The position numbers and the translations under genes were made by a program. Below, piece after piece: positions 19,370 to 29,977 of a stretch of DNA of 64,000 bases; the first letter of the stretch is position 1; each line of letters starts with the position of its first letter. Source of the stretch: Peribolospora baueri (lineage: Eukaryota > Basidiomycota > Peribolosporomycetes > Peribolosporales > Peribolosporaceae); NCBI GenBank assembly GCA_029717555.1, contig JAMDHS010000051.1:62001-126000 (forward strand), read 5' to 3'. The notes below the pieces were generated by a model. It was not told where the DNA came from. It made no database searches and worked only from the letters and a program-made list of their open reading frames with translations.

Positions 19370-20935
19370 CCATAATAGTAGCTGGTCTTATCGTTCATTT
19401 ATACGCGTTGATCTCCCCGCCCGTTCTCGCCTTCCCTGACTGGACTCGGCCCTTTATCTCATACGTCGACTCCTCCCTCACCGGAGTCGCCATCGTCCTC
19501 CACCAAGCTTTCCCGAACCCTCGACGCGCCGACGCACAAGCCCTTCCCGTCTTTTCCGTCGACGGCGCCGCAGCACGCCGACGAAGACATACGCCCGTGT
19601 GAAAAACGTCAACGACTTCTCCCTATCCGACGATGGCCTCCTGTGCCACTTCGACCCCCTCGAAGGAGAGCCAAATTTTTCCACCCTCGCCTTTCCGACC
19701 TCGTCCGTCAGTACCTGGCCCATTGCCCGACGTGACGTGCCTCCGGATCAAGGTCCCCCGGCGACTTCCGCCCGGCGCGCATCATCACTGATAAGGGCTC
19801 CTTCTTCATGAGTGTCTTCTTCACTTAGGTGATGAAACGCCTGGGCACGGAGATTCCCCGACGTCCCTGCATCATCAACAGGCTGATCCCGCCGAGCGGC
19901 ACATCCAGACGGCCGAGGCAGTTCTGCGCGGATTCGCTTCAGACTACCCGCGCCTCTGGTCCTCTTTTCTTCCCCTCGCCGAGCTCGCTATCAACTCGCT
20001 ATTAACTCATCCGTCAACACCGGTCGGTCCCCTTTCGACCTGCTCTACACGACACACTCCGCCCTCGAGGATCATGTCCTCCACACTGCTGATGGTGTCA
20101 GGAAGAGCCAGGGCAGCGCGAGGTGGAGTGTGTCGTGTAGAGCAGGTCGAAAGGGGACCGATCGGTGGCCTCGTTGACGGCGGGATTCATCGCGAGCTCA
20201 GCGAGGGGAATGAAAGATGACCAAGAAAGATGACAGCCGTCTTCAAGGAGGTCGTCCATGCTCGAGGCCCGGGACACGATCGACTCGGAGGCCATCCGCA
20301 ACCAAACCGCGCTGACGTGCAACTGCCAACACGACGACCTGATCCAGACCGTCGGCCTTGAGTTCCGTCAGCTTCTCGAGTCGAGGCCCAGATCGGTGCA
20401 ACCTTTCTTCGACTTTGTCGACAACGACATTTGGCGTCGGTTCCTCGGCGAGGGCTCGGCCGAAGCGCGTTCCAGATCGTCAAGCTCTTCTTCGACGACC
20501 TCCTCGGCCTCAAAGTCCTTCACACCGTCGCCCTCTCCATCAGCTCCATCTCTGCCTTCGTCTATCACCAAGACGCGGTCATCCCACGACCGACGAGGAC
20601 ATCTTCTCTCTGCCCTCCGCCGCTCCCTTCCAGTTCCTTTTCATGTGTCCAGGCCGACGCATCTCGTCCCCCTTTCGCTCAGACTTCGCCTCTTTCTCTT
20701 TATATTTCTCCCTCACCCTCTGTTTCCGTCCATTTCATTTTCATGCGTCCGGGTCGACGCATCTTTTAAGGGGGAGGATGCCACGGTACCTTGCCCAGAT
20801 CACCATGGAATCCAGCCTTCTGCCACCATCTTCACCTGAAGTATCCTTACACTGGGGGTTGTTTACGGCCTTGCGCCTCTTCCCTCGGTCTTCCTCTACA
20901 TGTTGAAGCATGCCCTATGGTGATCATGACTATAA
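19370..20935 (+). mobile_element. Ty3/gypsy LTR retrotransposon fossil
   Basis: Broken remains of a Ty3/gypsy-type element. A reverse transcriptase/RNase H junction piece on the plus strand (FPDWTRPFISYVDSSLTGVA) is followed by integrase pieces, one on the plus strand near 19980-20070 and a second, inverted copy near 20100-20240. A purine tract AAGGGGGAGGATG at about 20768-20780, directly before a TG start, looks like the polypurine tract and the edge of a 3' LTR. There are many breaks and the pieces are rearranged, so it is old and inactive. It lies close downstream of the tRNA genes. Confidence 0.7.
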
Positions 20936-21464
20936 AAAAAATTGCTCGCCAAGCTCCGTATGTTAGAATCTAAGATCTTTCTCGAGCACACGTCTGGAAC
21001 GTACACGTGAGCGCTGATTTCCGAAAGATGATGACCGCATTTGGTACAGCTATCGGCTCTAGTATCGTTAAGCGACAGGCACATGGAAGCCCTTGCCCCG
21101 ACGACTCCCCGATGGACAAATAACTTGGACACCCCGACGCGCGACGAAGGGACGCTGTTCCTCCGACCCGATCGAGAACACAATGCCTCGCGTGAGCAAA
21201 GTCGAGACCTTCTCGATCCAAGGTGAACACTGCAAAGACAAGACAAGGTCTCTGTTACGGAAGGAGCGAGGGAAGGAGGTGCGTGCGCGCCCGGTCACGT
21301 CGTTGCTTCGTTTCGCTGACTCCAGGATCGTCGGTCTTCCGTTCGAGTCCGGTCGGGGTCATTAATTTTGTATTCTTTTTTGCCTGCATCCGGCCCTCGA
21401 TCACCCGTGCCTGCACTTCTCCCCCGTCCTCCAATCCGTTCGCCTCCCGTCCTCACCCTCTCGA
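20936..21464. other. Intergenic, promoter side of the glucosyltransferase
   Basis: No gene seen. A tRNA-like 3' end lies at 21336-21361. Confidence 0.45.
21336..21361 (+). pseudogene. tRNA-like 3'-end fragment
   Basis: CTTCCGTTCGAGTCCGGTCGGGGTCA has the form of a T arm plus acceptor 3' strand. No matching 5' half precedes it. It differs from the tRNA-Trp copies, so it is either a diverged fragment or came from another tRNA. Confidence 0.45.
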
Positions 21465-23136
21465 ATGCCTCTGCTCAGCAATGAGCTAACGCCCACGCTC
21501 CCTCCGACACCCGCCATGGTCGACGGCGCTCCGGATCACCAAGCCACCTCGTCCGCCGTCCAAGCGGCCTGGTGCCTGCTATCGGTCATCGGGTTCACCT
21601 GGTGGTGCATTATCTGGGCCATCTGCCTTCTGGGCTGTAGAGTAGCGTGAGCGTCCATCACGGACGCCCTTGCGAGGAAATGACCCAACCGGCTCGTTCA
21701 CCGCTTTCTTCCACCTTGCTTCCTCCTCCAGTCGCACCCGCTTCAGCCACGCCCCCGCCTCGCCGCTCTCCTCCGCGCCCGCCTCCGCCGTCCCCGGCGT
21801 TAGCATCCTCCGCCCGCTCAAGGGGATCGACTGCAACCTGTACGAGAACCTCGAGTCGTGCTTCCTGCAGGACTATCCCAAGGAGAAGTATGAGATCATC
21901 TTTTCCGTCAGTCACCAAAACGACCAGGCGCTCCCCGTCGTCGCAGAGCTCCTACGCGCGTACCCCGATGTCAATGCGAGGGTCATCGTCGGTGAGCTGC
22001 CATCTCTCTTCTACACCCCGTTCGCCAAGCTGATCCCATCCCCACGCCGTGCGCGTCCGCTAGGCGAGGAAGTCGTAGGCGTCAACCCAAAGATCAACAA
22101 CCTCGTCCGTCCGTACCGCGAAGCGGCCCACGACATCCTCTGGGTCCTAGACTCGAACGTGTCCGTGTCTCGCGGCACGCTCGCCCGCGCCGTTGACGCC
22201 CTCGTCCGCACACCTCCCGGGTCGAAACCGATCGGCCTCGTGCATCACGTCCCCTTCGCCGTCTCTCCCTCCGACTGCTGGGGCGCCCGCGTGGAGCAGG
22301 CGTTTCTCAACACGACGCACGCCAAGATGTACCTCGCAATCAATGCTGTCGCGATCGACTCTTGCGTCATGGGCAAGAGCAACCTGTACAGGAGGAGCGA
22401 TATTGAGCGCTTGCCACTCTTGCCCGGCGAGAGCGACGACGATCGCACTTCTCTCTTGGCTGCCATTGACGGTCCTTCTTTCCGTGGCCTCGCTCGCTTC
22501 GGCCGATACCTCGCAGAGGACAACATGCTCGCGTCCGCCATCTGGCACGACCTCTCCCTCCGCCACTCGCTCCCCGGTGGAGATCGCGCGCTCACCGCGC
22601 TCGGCGACATGGACCTCAGCACCTACTTCTGGCGCCGCGTCCGCTGGATCCGCGTCCGGAAACGCATGGTCACCGCCGCGACGCTCCTCGAACCCCTGAC
22701 GGAGAGCCTCGTCGCAGGCCTCGTCGGAGTTGCCGCCGCACACGCCCTCCTCGACGGTTGCCTCGCCCTCCCGCGTTGGCTCTTCTTCCTGCTCCACGAG
22801 GCTGCCTGGTACGCCCTCGACCAGGCCGTCCTCACCGCCCTTCAGGGCCATCCGCTCCCCGCCGACCAGAGGTGGGACTTTTTCCGAGCGTGGGCCTTGC
22901 GCGAGATCCTCGCGCTGCCCATCTGGGCATTCGCCATGGCTGGCAACACGGTCGGATGGAGGGACAAGAAGTACAGGGTGGCGAGGAACGGTCAGGCCGA
23001 AGACGTACCCCCGCCCCGTCGCCCCACCGGCGGCCGCCGACGGCCCGCCTTTCTCGACCGCTTAACCGCGTGGAGGAGGCCCGACGATGGTGAGGCAAGA
23101 GGAAGATACGAGCGACTGTCCGATGTAAGAGATTGA
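21465..23136 (+). CDS. Ceramide glucosyltransferase (GT21)
   Basis: Golgi-type membrane enzyme that moves glucose from UDP-glucose to ceramide, giving fungal glucosylceramide. Exons 21465-21646, 21732-21991 and 22064-23136 join in phase to 504 residues. One N-terminal membrane anchor (VIGFTWWCIIWAICLLGC, about residues 40-57) precedes the GT2-like fold: VSILRPLKGIDCNLYENLES (D1), LWVLDSNVSVSRG (D2), RYLAEDNMLASAIW (D3) and the RRVRW form of the (Q/R)xxRW motif. C-terminal hydrophobic segments follow, then a basic tail. The second intron is a multiple of three, so the frame also runs through it, but splicing restores the usual IVGEEVVGVNPKINNL. Confidence 0.92.
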
Positions 23137-23259
23137 CTCGGATCATGTCCGGTCCGAGCTACTATGGAATGGAGGTTGGAATTCGACGGTACACACATAC
23201 ACCGCCGACAACGCTTTTTTTCGCTCTTCCGTTCGCGCAACACTCCTCAGCGGCACTTC

Positions 23260-26200
23260 TCAGCCGAGCACCTCCAGTCGAGCAGGTCTGCACACGACGC
23301 TCTCCCGATTGCGAACGGCGACAAGGCGATCGAGAACTCGCCGTTGTCTGGGACATGGATAGTATTACCGGAAACTGTATCAGTTTCGTACGTAAATAAA
23401 TAAAGTCTTTCAGGATTTTTACTCACCTGTGTCGTGCCATGAGGTCGATGAGAGCGCAGAGGGAGACGCAACCGAGGGCCGAGCCTCTGCCTTGGGAGAG
23501 GGAATAATCACCGGTCGTAACGTAACCTATCGCTTGTTCGGGACGGAGGCCAGTCTCGTCCGGCGTCTTCCCCTTTCCTTCTTTCTCCAAGACGACAACA
23601 GCCTCCCTCCAACGCTCCTCCAGCTCCTCAGAAAGGGCGTACACGATCCCGAGCTCCGTAAACGCGCCCTTGCCAACGGGGACGATCCGCACCTGCACGA
23701 CGGCCGTCGACAACGTATCGAGAGCCATCCCGAGATCGACCTTGGGTTTCTCCTGCTCGGTGCTCGTGCGAGAGCAGGACGACATCGACATCGCCTCCTC
23801 ACTCAACAACGTCGCGAGGGCCGCGGCGCGACTGACCGAGTCTCCCTGGCTGCCACGCGTGGCAACGTCGACGAGACGCTGTAACAACGTCGGAATCTTT
23901 GGCCCCCGCAACGGCCAAACGCGATCGAAACATTCCGCAGAACCGCTGTCGACTTCCTTGCCTTTGCCCTTGCCTTTGCCCTTGCCCTTGTCCTTGCCCT
24001 CGCTGTCTCCTGGTGCCGATGAGAGACTGACTTCCAGGTGTTGTCGAGCCCACTTAGCGACCACTCCGCCGCCCTCCAGATCGGCCGCCTCTTCTCCTCG
24101 TTGCTCGGCGGCCCAGGTCTGGAGACGTCTGGTGATGAGCTGATCGAATGCGGGGATCAATCCGAACGGATGCTCGGTCCCCAACTTGGACCAACTCGCT
24201 CTCTTCGCCGGCGGCTTGCTCTCCCATCTCCTTCTCTCCTCTTTCTCTCTCCCACCTTCTTCCGCCCTCCACGCCCGCGTTCCGACCCAGTCCCAAGGAA
24301 AAGACGGCAGGCCAGCCTCAAAGTGTTGCTGCCTCCTCTGTTCGATGCCCGCGATTTTTGCACCCGTTTGCACGAGAGAAAGCCAGAAAGGAAGAGCCCA
24401 GTGGCGTGGAAGGAAGATGGTGAAGCCGTGGAAAGAAGTTGGCGAGTCTGCCCGTGGCGGTCGGTAGGGTCTGAGCGCGTTGCACGAGGAAGACTCGGAG
24501 GAAGAGAGTGTGTGCTGGGCAATCAGCACGGGGACACGGTCGTCTTGTGCTTTGGGGATCAGGCGAGAGCCAGGGATGAATTGCTGAAGGCGATGAGCAA
24601 GAAAAGGCCGTTAGTCAGACCGCAAAGCTCGCCAGCTCTCGGTCCATTCGCTTCCCACCTGGGACCTCCGGCTGTCTATCTCTCCTTTCGTAAACGCCGG
24701 TCTTCCTTTGCCTTCCTTTAAAAGTTTGCTGTGCGCCAGATCAACAGAAGGATTCAGGGCGAATGACAGCTCTCCGTCGTTGCCGGCCGTAATCGAGCCT
24801 TGCTTCACGACCTTGGGTGGAAAACTGAGGCAATGAGGAATGACGTATGAGACCAATGCGAGCACTCGGAAAGCGCGTCCTAGAGTCCTAGGCCCTCACC
24901 TCAAACGAGGATCGTAGACCTCCAGTCCGAGAAGAAGACCCCGAGGGATGAGAGCGGGTGAAGAGCATGCGGTGATCGACCTGAATGCCTGGTTTGGAGA
25001 CGCAGTGTGAAACCCAAAACAATCAACACCTGTCCTCTGAAGCTGCACTCTCGCGAGGATCCCACCTTCTTCTTCATCGTCTCCTCCGCCTTGACCACCT
25101 TCAAAACTCCACCAAGAACCTGTGCAGCCCGGGGGCCGACGATCTCAAAGCAATTGAAGCCATCCACTTTTTCCACCTTGACGGACTGCTCCTCATGCAG
25201 CTTCTCGGCGTCCAAGTGGTTGACATCTATCGTGTTCACGTCCGCACCGCTTTGAGCCTCCGTCGAAGCGAGCTGGCAAGCGGAGAGGCACACTCGAAAT
25301 GCCTCGTCAGATGCGGCTGGATGTACTCGAATAAACACGGTTCTGCGAGCTTTGATCGGGTCGTCGGCGTCCCTTTCGTCGTCTGAAGGGCTCGATCTCG
25401 GAACCCAAAGGACGTCGGCAGGACAAACGGGTCGAGGGAAAGACGGCGCTGGCCCGGGAGAGGGACCGTACAGGCATACGGAGGCGAGACGAGACCCGTG
25501 GATGTACCTGGGGGGTTCGGCGCGATGGAAACAATGAGCACAAGGGCCACACGGGTGCTGGGTCCGCACCCATTTGCGCGCCTCTTTCTCCCTTTGCGTT
25601 GGTGGCACTTACCGTGCACCCGCAACGCCGCTTTCAGCGCCGCACAAGACCGTCAGCGCGCCCTTCAAGTGCTCCTGCTTGCCCTCGAGCCTGATCCAGT
25701 TGAAATAAGAGGCATCGTGGAGAATGACGTCGTGCGCGGAGGCACGGTAGGAGGCACGGTAGACTTTCTCCGTAGGGCTTAAAGCCTGGAAAATGAAGTC
25801 AAAGGGAGAAGGGCGATCGTCAGCGACATCGCGCTTCCGGCTGTATTCACCGATGGCACTCACGAGTCTGTACGCCCAGCGATCCTGCATATGCATCCTC
25901 TTGGCATGCCACAGGTGCGTCTCAAGCCACTTTCTGTCTTTCCTCTGACGCGACTGGAGCTCCTCCTTTCGCCTCCTCTGCGTCCTCGTGGACGAAGACT
26001 TTTCCTTCGTCTTTTTCTTTTTTGCGTTCGCGTCCTTGTCCTTCGTATCGGCAGGTTTGTTAATGTGCGAAGCTGCGTTCTAGCGGGAAGAAGAGGAGGG
26101 AGAAGAGAAGACCAAAGGCGTCGGTCAGAGCAGCACCATCGTGAACGGGCAAGAAACGGAGAGAGCAGAAAAGGTACGGAGCTCGACTAACCTCGGCCAA

Positions 26201-26926
26201 CGCCTTCTCCCTGAGGCGCACTGGCAAACGTTTCACGTTATGGCTTGCCGCTCGTCGTCGCAAATGTCGGGGTAGGGATTGCCAGGCACGCTGCGCACCC
26301 GCGTCGCTGCAGAAAGAATGGCGGAGGAGAGAAATAAAAAGCTCTGGCGGTGAGCGAAGGGGTCCTCAGACGCCAGGAGGTAGCGAGGATCGCCATCGCT
26401 CACAGCGCGTTCTTCATTGCCCGTTTCATCGCCTTGATCTCAAAGTTGCGAGCCTGAACAGGATGGCGGAGACCGTAAAGGGGGCGGTCAGGATTACAAG
26501 AAGAGCGTCGGGATAAACGCATAGTGGGCAGCGCGACGTCGAACATACCTCTGCAAATTGCTCAACGTCCAAGGAGGGAGGGAAGGTGGCCCTTGGTGTC
26601 GTCGTAGGCGAGGCTGGGGAGAGACGAAGGTGGCACCCCATGGGTCACTCAGTAGTCCCGCCAGCATCGGCCAGTAACCGTCTCGCCGCTTGCTCCTACT
26701 CATACTCACGACTGGCACCGGCCCCTCCAACTGCCAAAGCAGGACTCGACCTGGCCACCGCTGCGCCAACGGGCGGCTGAGCCTGAGTGGGAATAACGCG
26801 GGCCTCTCTTCGCAAGTCTGCGCGCGCGTGCTTCTTCTTGCTGGGTTGACCAGCGTCCCCGGTCGCCGCTCTCTCTCCCTCTCGTCCTTCGCCATCTTGA
26901 GATGGCCGAGGACGCTTGGGAGCCAT
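23260..26926 (-). CDS. POP1: RNase P/MRP protein subunit POP1
   Basis: Largest protein of the RNase P and RNase MRP ribonucleoproteins (tRNA 5' and rRNA processing, nuclear). Eleven exons: 26926-26710, 26613-26549, 26453-26404, 26306-26192, 26079-25864, 25785-25613, 25507-25030, 24988-24900, 24824-24659, 24583-23427 and 23347-23260; all phases agree, 937 residues. The N-terminal POP1 box reads DVEQFAEARNFEIKAMKRAM, then RRRAASHNVKRLPVRLR and ETHLWHAKRMHMQDRWAYRL. The POPLD region shows GFTIFLPRHWALPFWLSLVQ and RQQHFEAGLPSFPWDW. The end has IGYVTTGDYSLSQGRGSALG. A (GK)n run near 23960-23995 lies in a linker. The gene converges on the glucosyltransferase, 123 bp apart. Confidence 0.93.
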
Positions 26927-27191
26927 ACTACCTGCTTTGCTTTGGCCGTGCGCGGTGGACGAGATGATTTTCTTTCGTCTTCAGCAAGCAAGGCCCGTGC
27001 CCGATCGCTCTCTCTCTCACCGGCGCTGCGGCACCTGCCTCAAGGTCACTTCAAGCGCGGCGGCTGGCGGGTCGTCGTCGATTGGAAATGTCAGGTTGGA
27101 GGAAGGGAAGGAGAGACAACACCGCTTCTGGAGAGGACGCTCCCCTTCTCTTCTCCTTTGTCCTGGCGTCGACGAGGCGTACTGACCGAGC
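26927..27191. promoter_or_regulatory. Bidirectional promoter region POP1 / SUZ protein
   Basis: 265 bp between divergent start codons. The role is inferred from position; no specific element is claimed. Confidence 0.4.
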
Positions 27192-28331
27192 ATGCCGAGG
27201 AAAAAGGCGAGCAGGCTCGTGGAGGAAGATGTCGTGGACGATTGGGAGACGGTGAGCTTCCTTCCGTGTGCCTCCCTTTGTTCGCTCGCGCTCAGAGTGG
27301 ATGGGACCTGCCGGCGGACCTCGTCGTCGTTTGCATATTATGTCGGTGCGCTGACGACAGCTGACCGATATCGCCTGTTTCGGCTCATCGTCTTTATGCG
27401 TCAGGCGGATATCGACGAGGCGGACGAGCAACCATCGTCGGCGAACATCGGCGCGCTGGCCAAGTCGATTCTAACGCCTGACCTCTCGGCGGCTCGCCAG
27501 GCACAACTCAGAAGCAGCACTTGGGAGGAAGAAGGGATGCATATGAACCCAGGAGACGGGACGACGTCCTCGCGACGGGGCGCAAGTGCCAAAGGGGAGG
27601 AGGAGGAGGAGCAAATGAGCAACAGGGAACTCTGGGAACGAGCGTGAGTGAGGGCGACGGCGTTCATGTCTAGCATATTGTTATGGTACAGCCTCCACGA
27701 CAGCTCAACCAACCCGCTCTTCTTTCCTTCCCTTCCCTCCCTTCGACCCCCGCTTAACGTATCCAGGAACGCCACGAGCGATCCATCATCGACCGCGACC
27801 ACGTTCATCTCCCCCAGCGCCCCTCCCCCCACAGCCTTCGCAACCTCGCTAAAGATCCTCAAACGACCTTCTACTTCCAGCCAAGCTGCCGCAAATGCGG
27901 CGGCGGCGGCGAACAAGGCGGCTCAGAGGAAGACGTTGGAGGAGAGGGAGAGGGCGTACAAGGAGGCTAGAGGAAGGATTTTTGGAGAGGAGGAAGAGCA
28001 AGCAGCAGAAGGCAAGTGGGGCAAGGAGGCGACTGAGAGGAATGGCAGTGGCAACGAAGACAGGAGGGCCAAGGGACATCGGGAGCAGATTGTTGTCAAG
28101 GCGCAGCGAAGGTCGAGGGGACCGCCGGGTCAGACTCGTCGAAGGGAAGCCAAGTCGGTGGCGGCGGATGAGGACGAATCAAGCGGCGGCGGGAGCGGAC
28201 GAGCACCTAACGGGCTCACGCGGGCGCCGCGGGGTCCTCCTCCTCCTTTGTCGACACAAGCGGGTCCCAACGGCGATGTGTTAAGCGAAGTGGGTTTTCA
28301 GAGAAGGAGAGGAGCGAGGGATTTGAGTTGA
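27192..28331 (+). CDS. SUZ-domain RNA-binding protein (SZRD1-like)
   Basis: Exons 27192-27251, 27405-27643 and 27767-28331 give 287 residues. After an acidic start (MPRKKASRLVEEDVVDDWE) and a low-complexity middle, the SUZ domain appears as SLKILKRP followed by AAQRKTLEERERAYKEARGR and IFG (about residues 130-180), the RNA-binding signature. The tail has NGLTRAPRGPPPP and GFQRRR, which resembles a SUZ-C motif. It probably binds mRNA; the target is unknown. The 3' end of the coding region overlaps the 3' end of TOM20 on the other strand. The rest of the protein looks disordered. Confidence 0.75.
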
Positions 28332-29410
28332 CAGATTCGATAGAGGAACGGACGAGATGGTCATGAATACAAACCTTGGTGTCCACAGCCGTCTTCTCTT
28401 CCTGCAGGCCAGACTCTTCGGTGTCCTCCGAGGCGGTGGGGGCGGGAGCGGGGGCGGGGGCGTCGGCCTCGGAGTCGGCCTTCGCCTCGACCTTGGCCTC
28501 GGCGTCGGCCGCGGGGGTTGGAGTTGAAGCCGGAGGCTCGTTCGAGTCTTTCGTGTCTTCCGAAGCATCACCACCGGTCGCCGGTGGAGCCGACGTGGAG
28601 GGCGGCGGGATCGAGTCCTCGACGTCTGAGGCGTCACCAGCCGACTCGCTAACCTGTACGCGCGGACAAGGACAAGCCACAAAAGAGCACGGTAGGCCGA
28701 TCAGCATGAATTCTGTCCATGATCGTCGAAGTGGAACAAGTCGTCGGACGCACTCACCTCGCTCTGGACGAGCTGCATGATGAGAGCGAAAACGGCCTCG
28801 GGCACGGCTTTCTGGTAGATCATGATGAGCTCGACGGGAGCGGGGTAGACCTTGAGAGCCTTGTAGAAGGAGATGGCGGCGGGGACGTACTGGTGCTGGC
28901 CTAGAGGGTGATCGACGTGATGGAAGGAAGAGGAGTCAGTCAGAAGGGGCACTCTCGCGGCGGCAGAACGTATACGCCAGGACACAAAGCGAAGCAGGGG
29001 AGGCGCACCTTGAGCGAAGAGCTGCTCGCCGATGGCGACATGCTCCATAAAGTACTTCTCCTTCTCATCGACACCGGTCGGGAAGTTTTCCTTCTTCACT
29101 TCCTCGATCGCGCGTGACAGCTCCGCCTTGTCTTCGGCCGCCTTTTTGTCCGCTTGCACCTTGGACGCCTTGAGGAGGCGCTTCTGCTCTTTGCCTGTCC
29201 TCAAGTGTCAGACGGACGAATGAAACGAGGCGGAGCCCAAGGTCAGAAGCCTCGATCGACAGGAGGGCGGTGAGGGACGGAGGACTCACGGAGCTTCTTA
29301 CGGAACGAGGGATCGTTTCTTCGCTTGTAGTCGAAATACAACGCATACGCGGCCAGCCCGGCCAGGGCGGTGGCCGCGGTGGCGGCGACGACGGTCGTGG
29401 CTCTGACCAT
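28216..29410 (-). CDS. TOM20: Mitochondrial import receptor TOM20
   Basis: Outer-membrane receptor for presequences. Exons 29410-29290, 29194-29009, 28900-28758, 28653-28375 and 28245-28216 give 252 residues. A single N-terminal anchor (VVAATAATALAGLAAYALYF, about residues 7-26) is followed by DYKRRNDPSFRKKLR, the typical anchor-flanking basic patch. The receptor domain has PTGVDEKEKYFMEHVAIGEQ, YVPAAISFYKALKVYP and a helix ending VFALIMQLV. The acidic Ala/Pro-rich tail is longer than in yeast. The last, 10-codon exon (EEEDPAAPA) was chosen because its acceptor is the only AG available; unspliced, the frame reaches the same stop. Either way it overlaps the SUZ gene. Confidence 0.88.
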
Positions 29411-29977
29411 CAGTATGGGGGGTGAGGTGAAAGAAGCTAGAGTGTCTGGGCGGGCTTGACGATGGACGTGGACTGACTGAAGAAGACAGATGGTCGTCGT
29501 CGTCGTTGACGGACCGTCGACGTATTTCTTTCTGCTCGTCGTTCCATATCTTCGATCGCCGACGGCTCTCACGCACCGAAGACGCCGCAGCACGTCGATC
29601 GTCCGTTCCACGCCGAGCTGGGTCACGAAGGCAAGGCAAAGGGGCTCGCACACCATCTCAAATCTCGCAATCTCATCAGCCTCGTCGCCTCCCTTGAGCC
29701 GTTGGAGCCACCGACACACGAAGGGGACATGGACCATGCAGAGCGACAGAGGAAGGAAAACACATGGACGACTCCATCAGACGACGTTCTCCGTAACTTA
29801 TTTGCTACCAAACTGTTGGGGGGGGGGGGGGGAAGGTCTGATTCGACTCTGAGGTTGGGTATGATGAACATGGGCCCAAAGAATGAAGAAAAAGAACAAA
29901 AAACATATTCCGATCGCGCCATAGGGAAGAGACGCACGCGCTCCCCTGGTCCGGTCTTGTTCCTGTCCATCAATCAA
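29411..29977. other. Intergenic, TOM20 promoter, with G15 run
   Basis: 567 bp between TOM20 and the acyltransferase-like gene. An uninterrupted run of 15 G lies at 29818-29832. No gene seen. Confidence 0.5.

Noticed and set aside
20258-20906. Overlapping 193- and 182-codon plus-strand frames
   Set aside because: They are low-complexity Ser/Arg/Pro frames inside the Ty3/gypsy fossil and match no gene family.
21336-21361. Complete tRNA gene upstream of the glucosyltransferase
   Set aside because: No D arm, anticodon stem or 5' acceptor strand can be folded in front of it; only the 3' end exists.
22147-22851. Minus-strand open frame opposite the ceramide glucosyltransferase
   Set aside because: Shadow of the GC-rich sense gene; composition is Glu/Gly/Arg-rich as expected from codon mirroring and shows no motifs.
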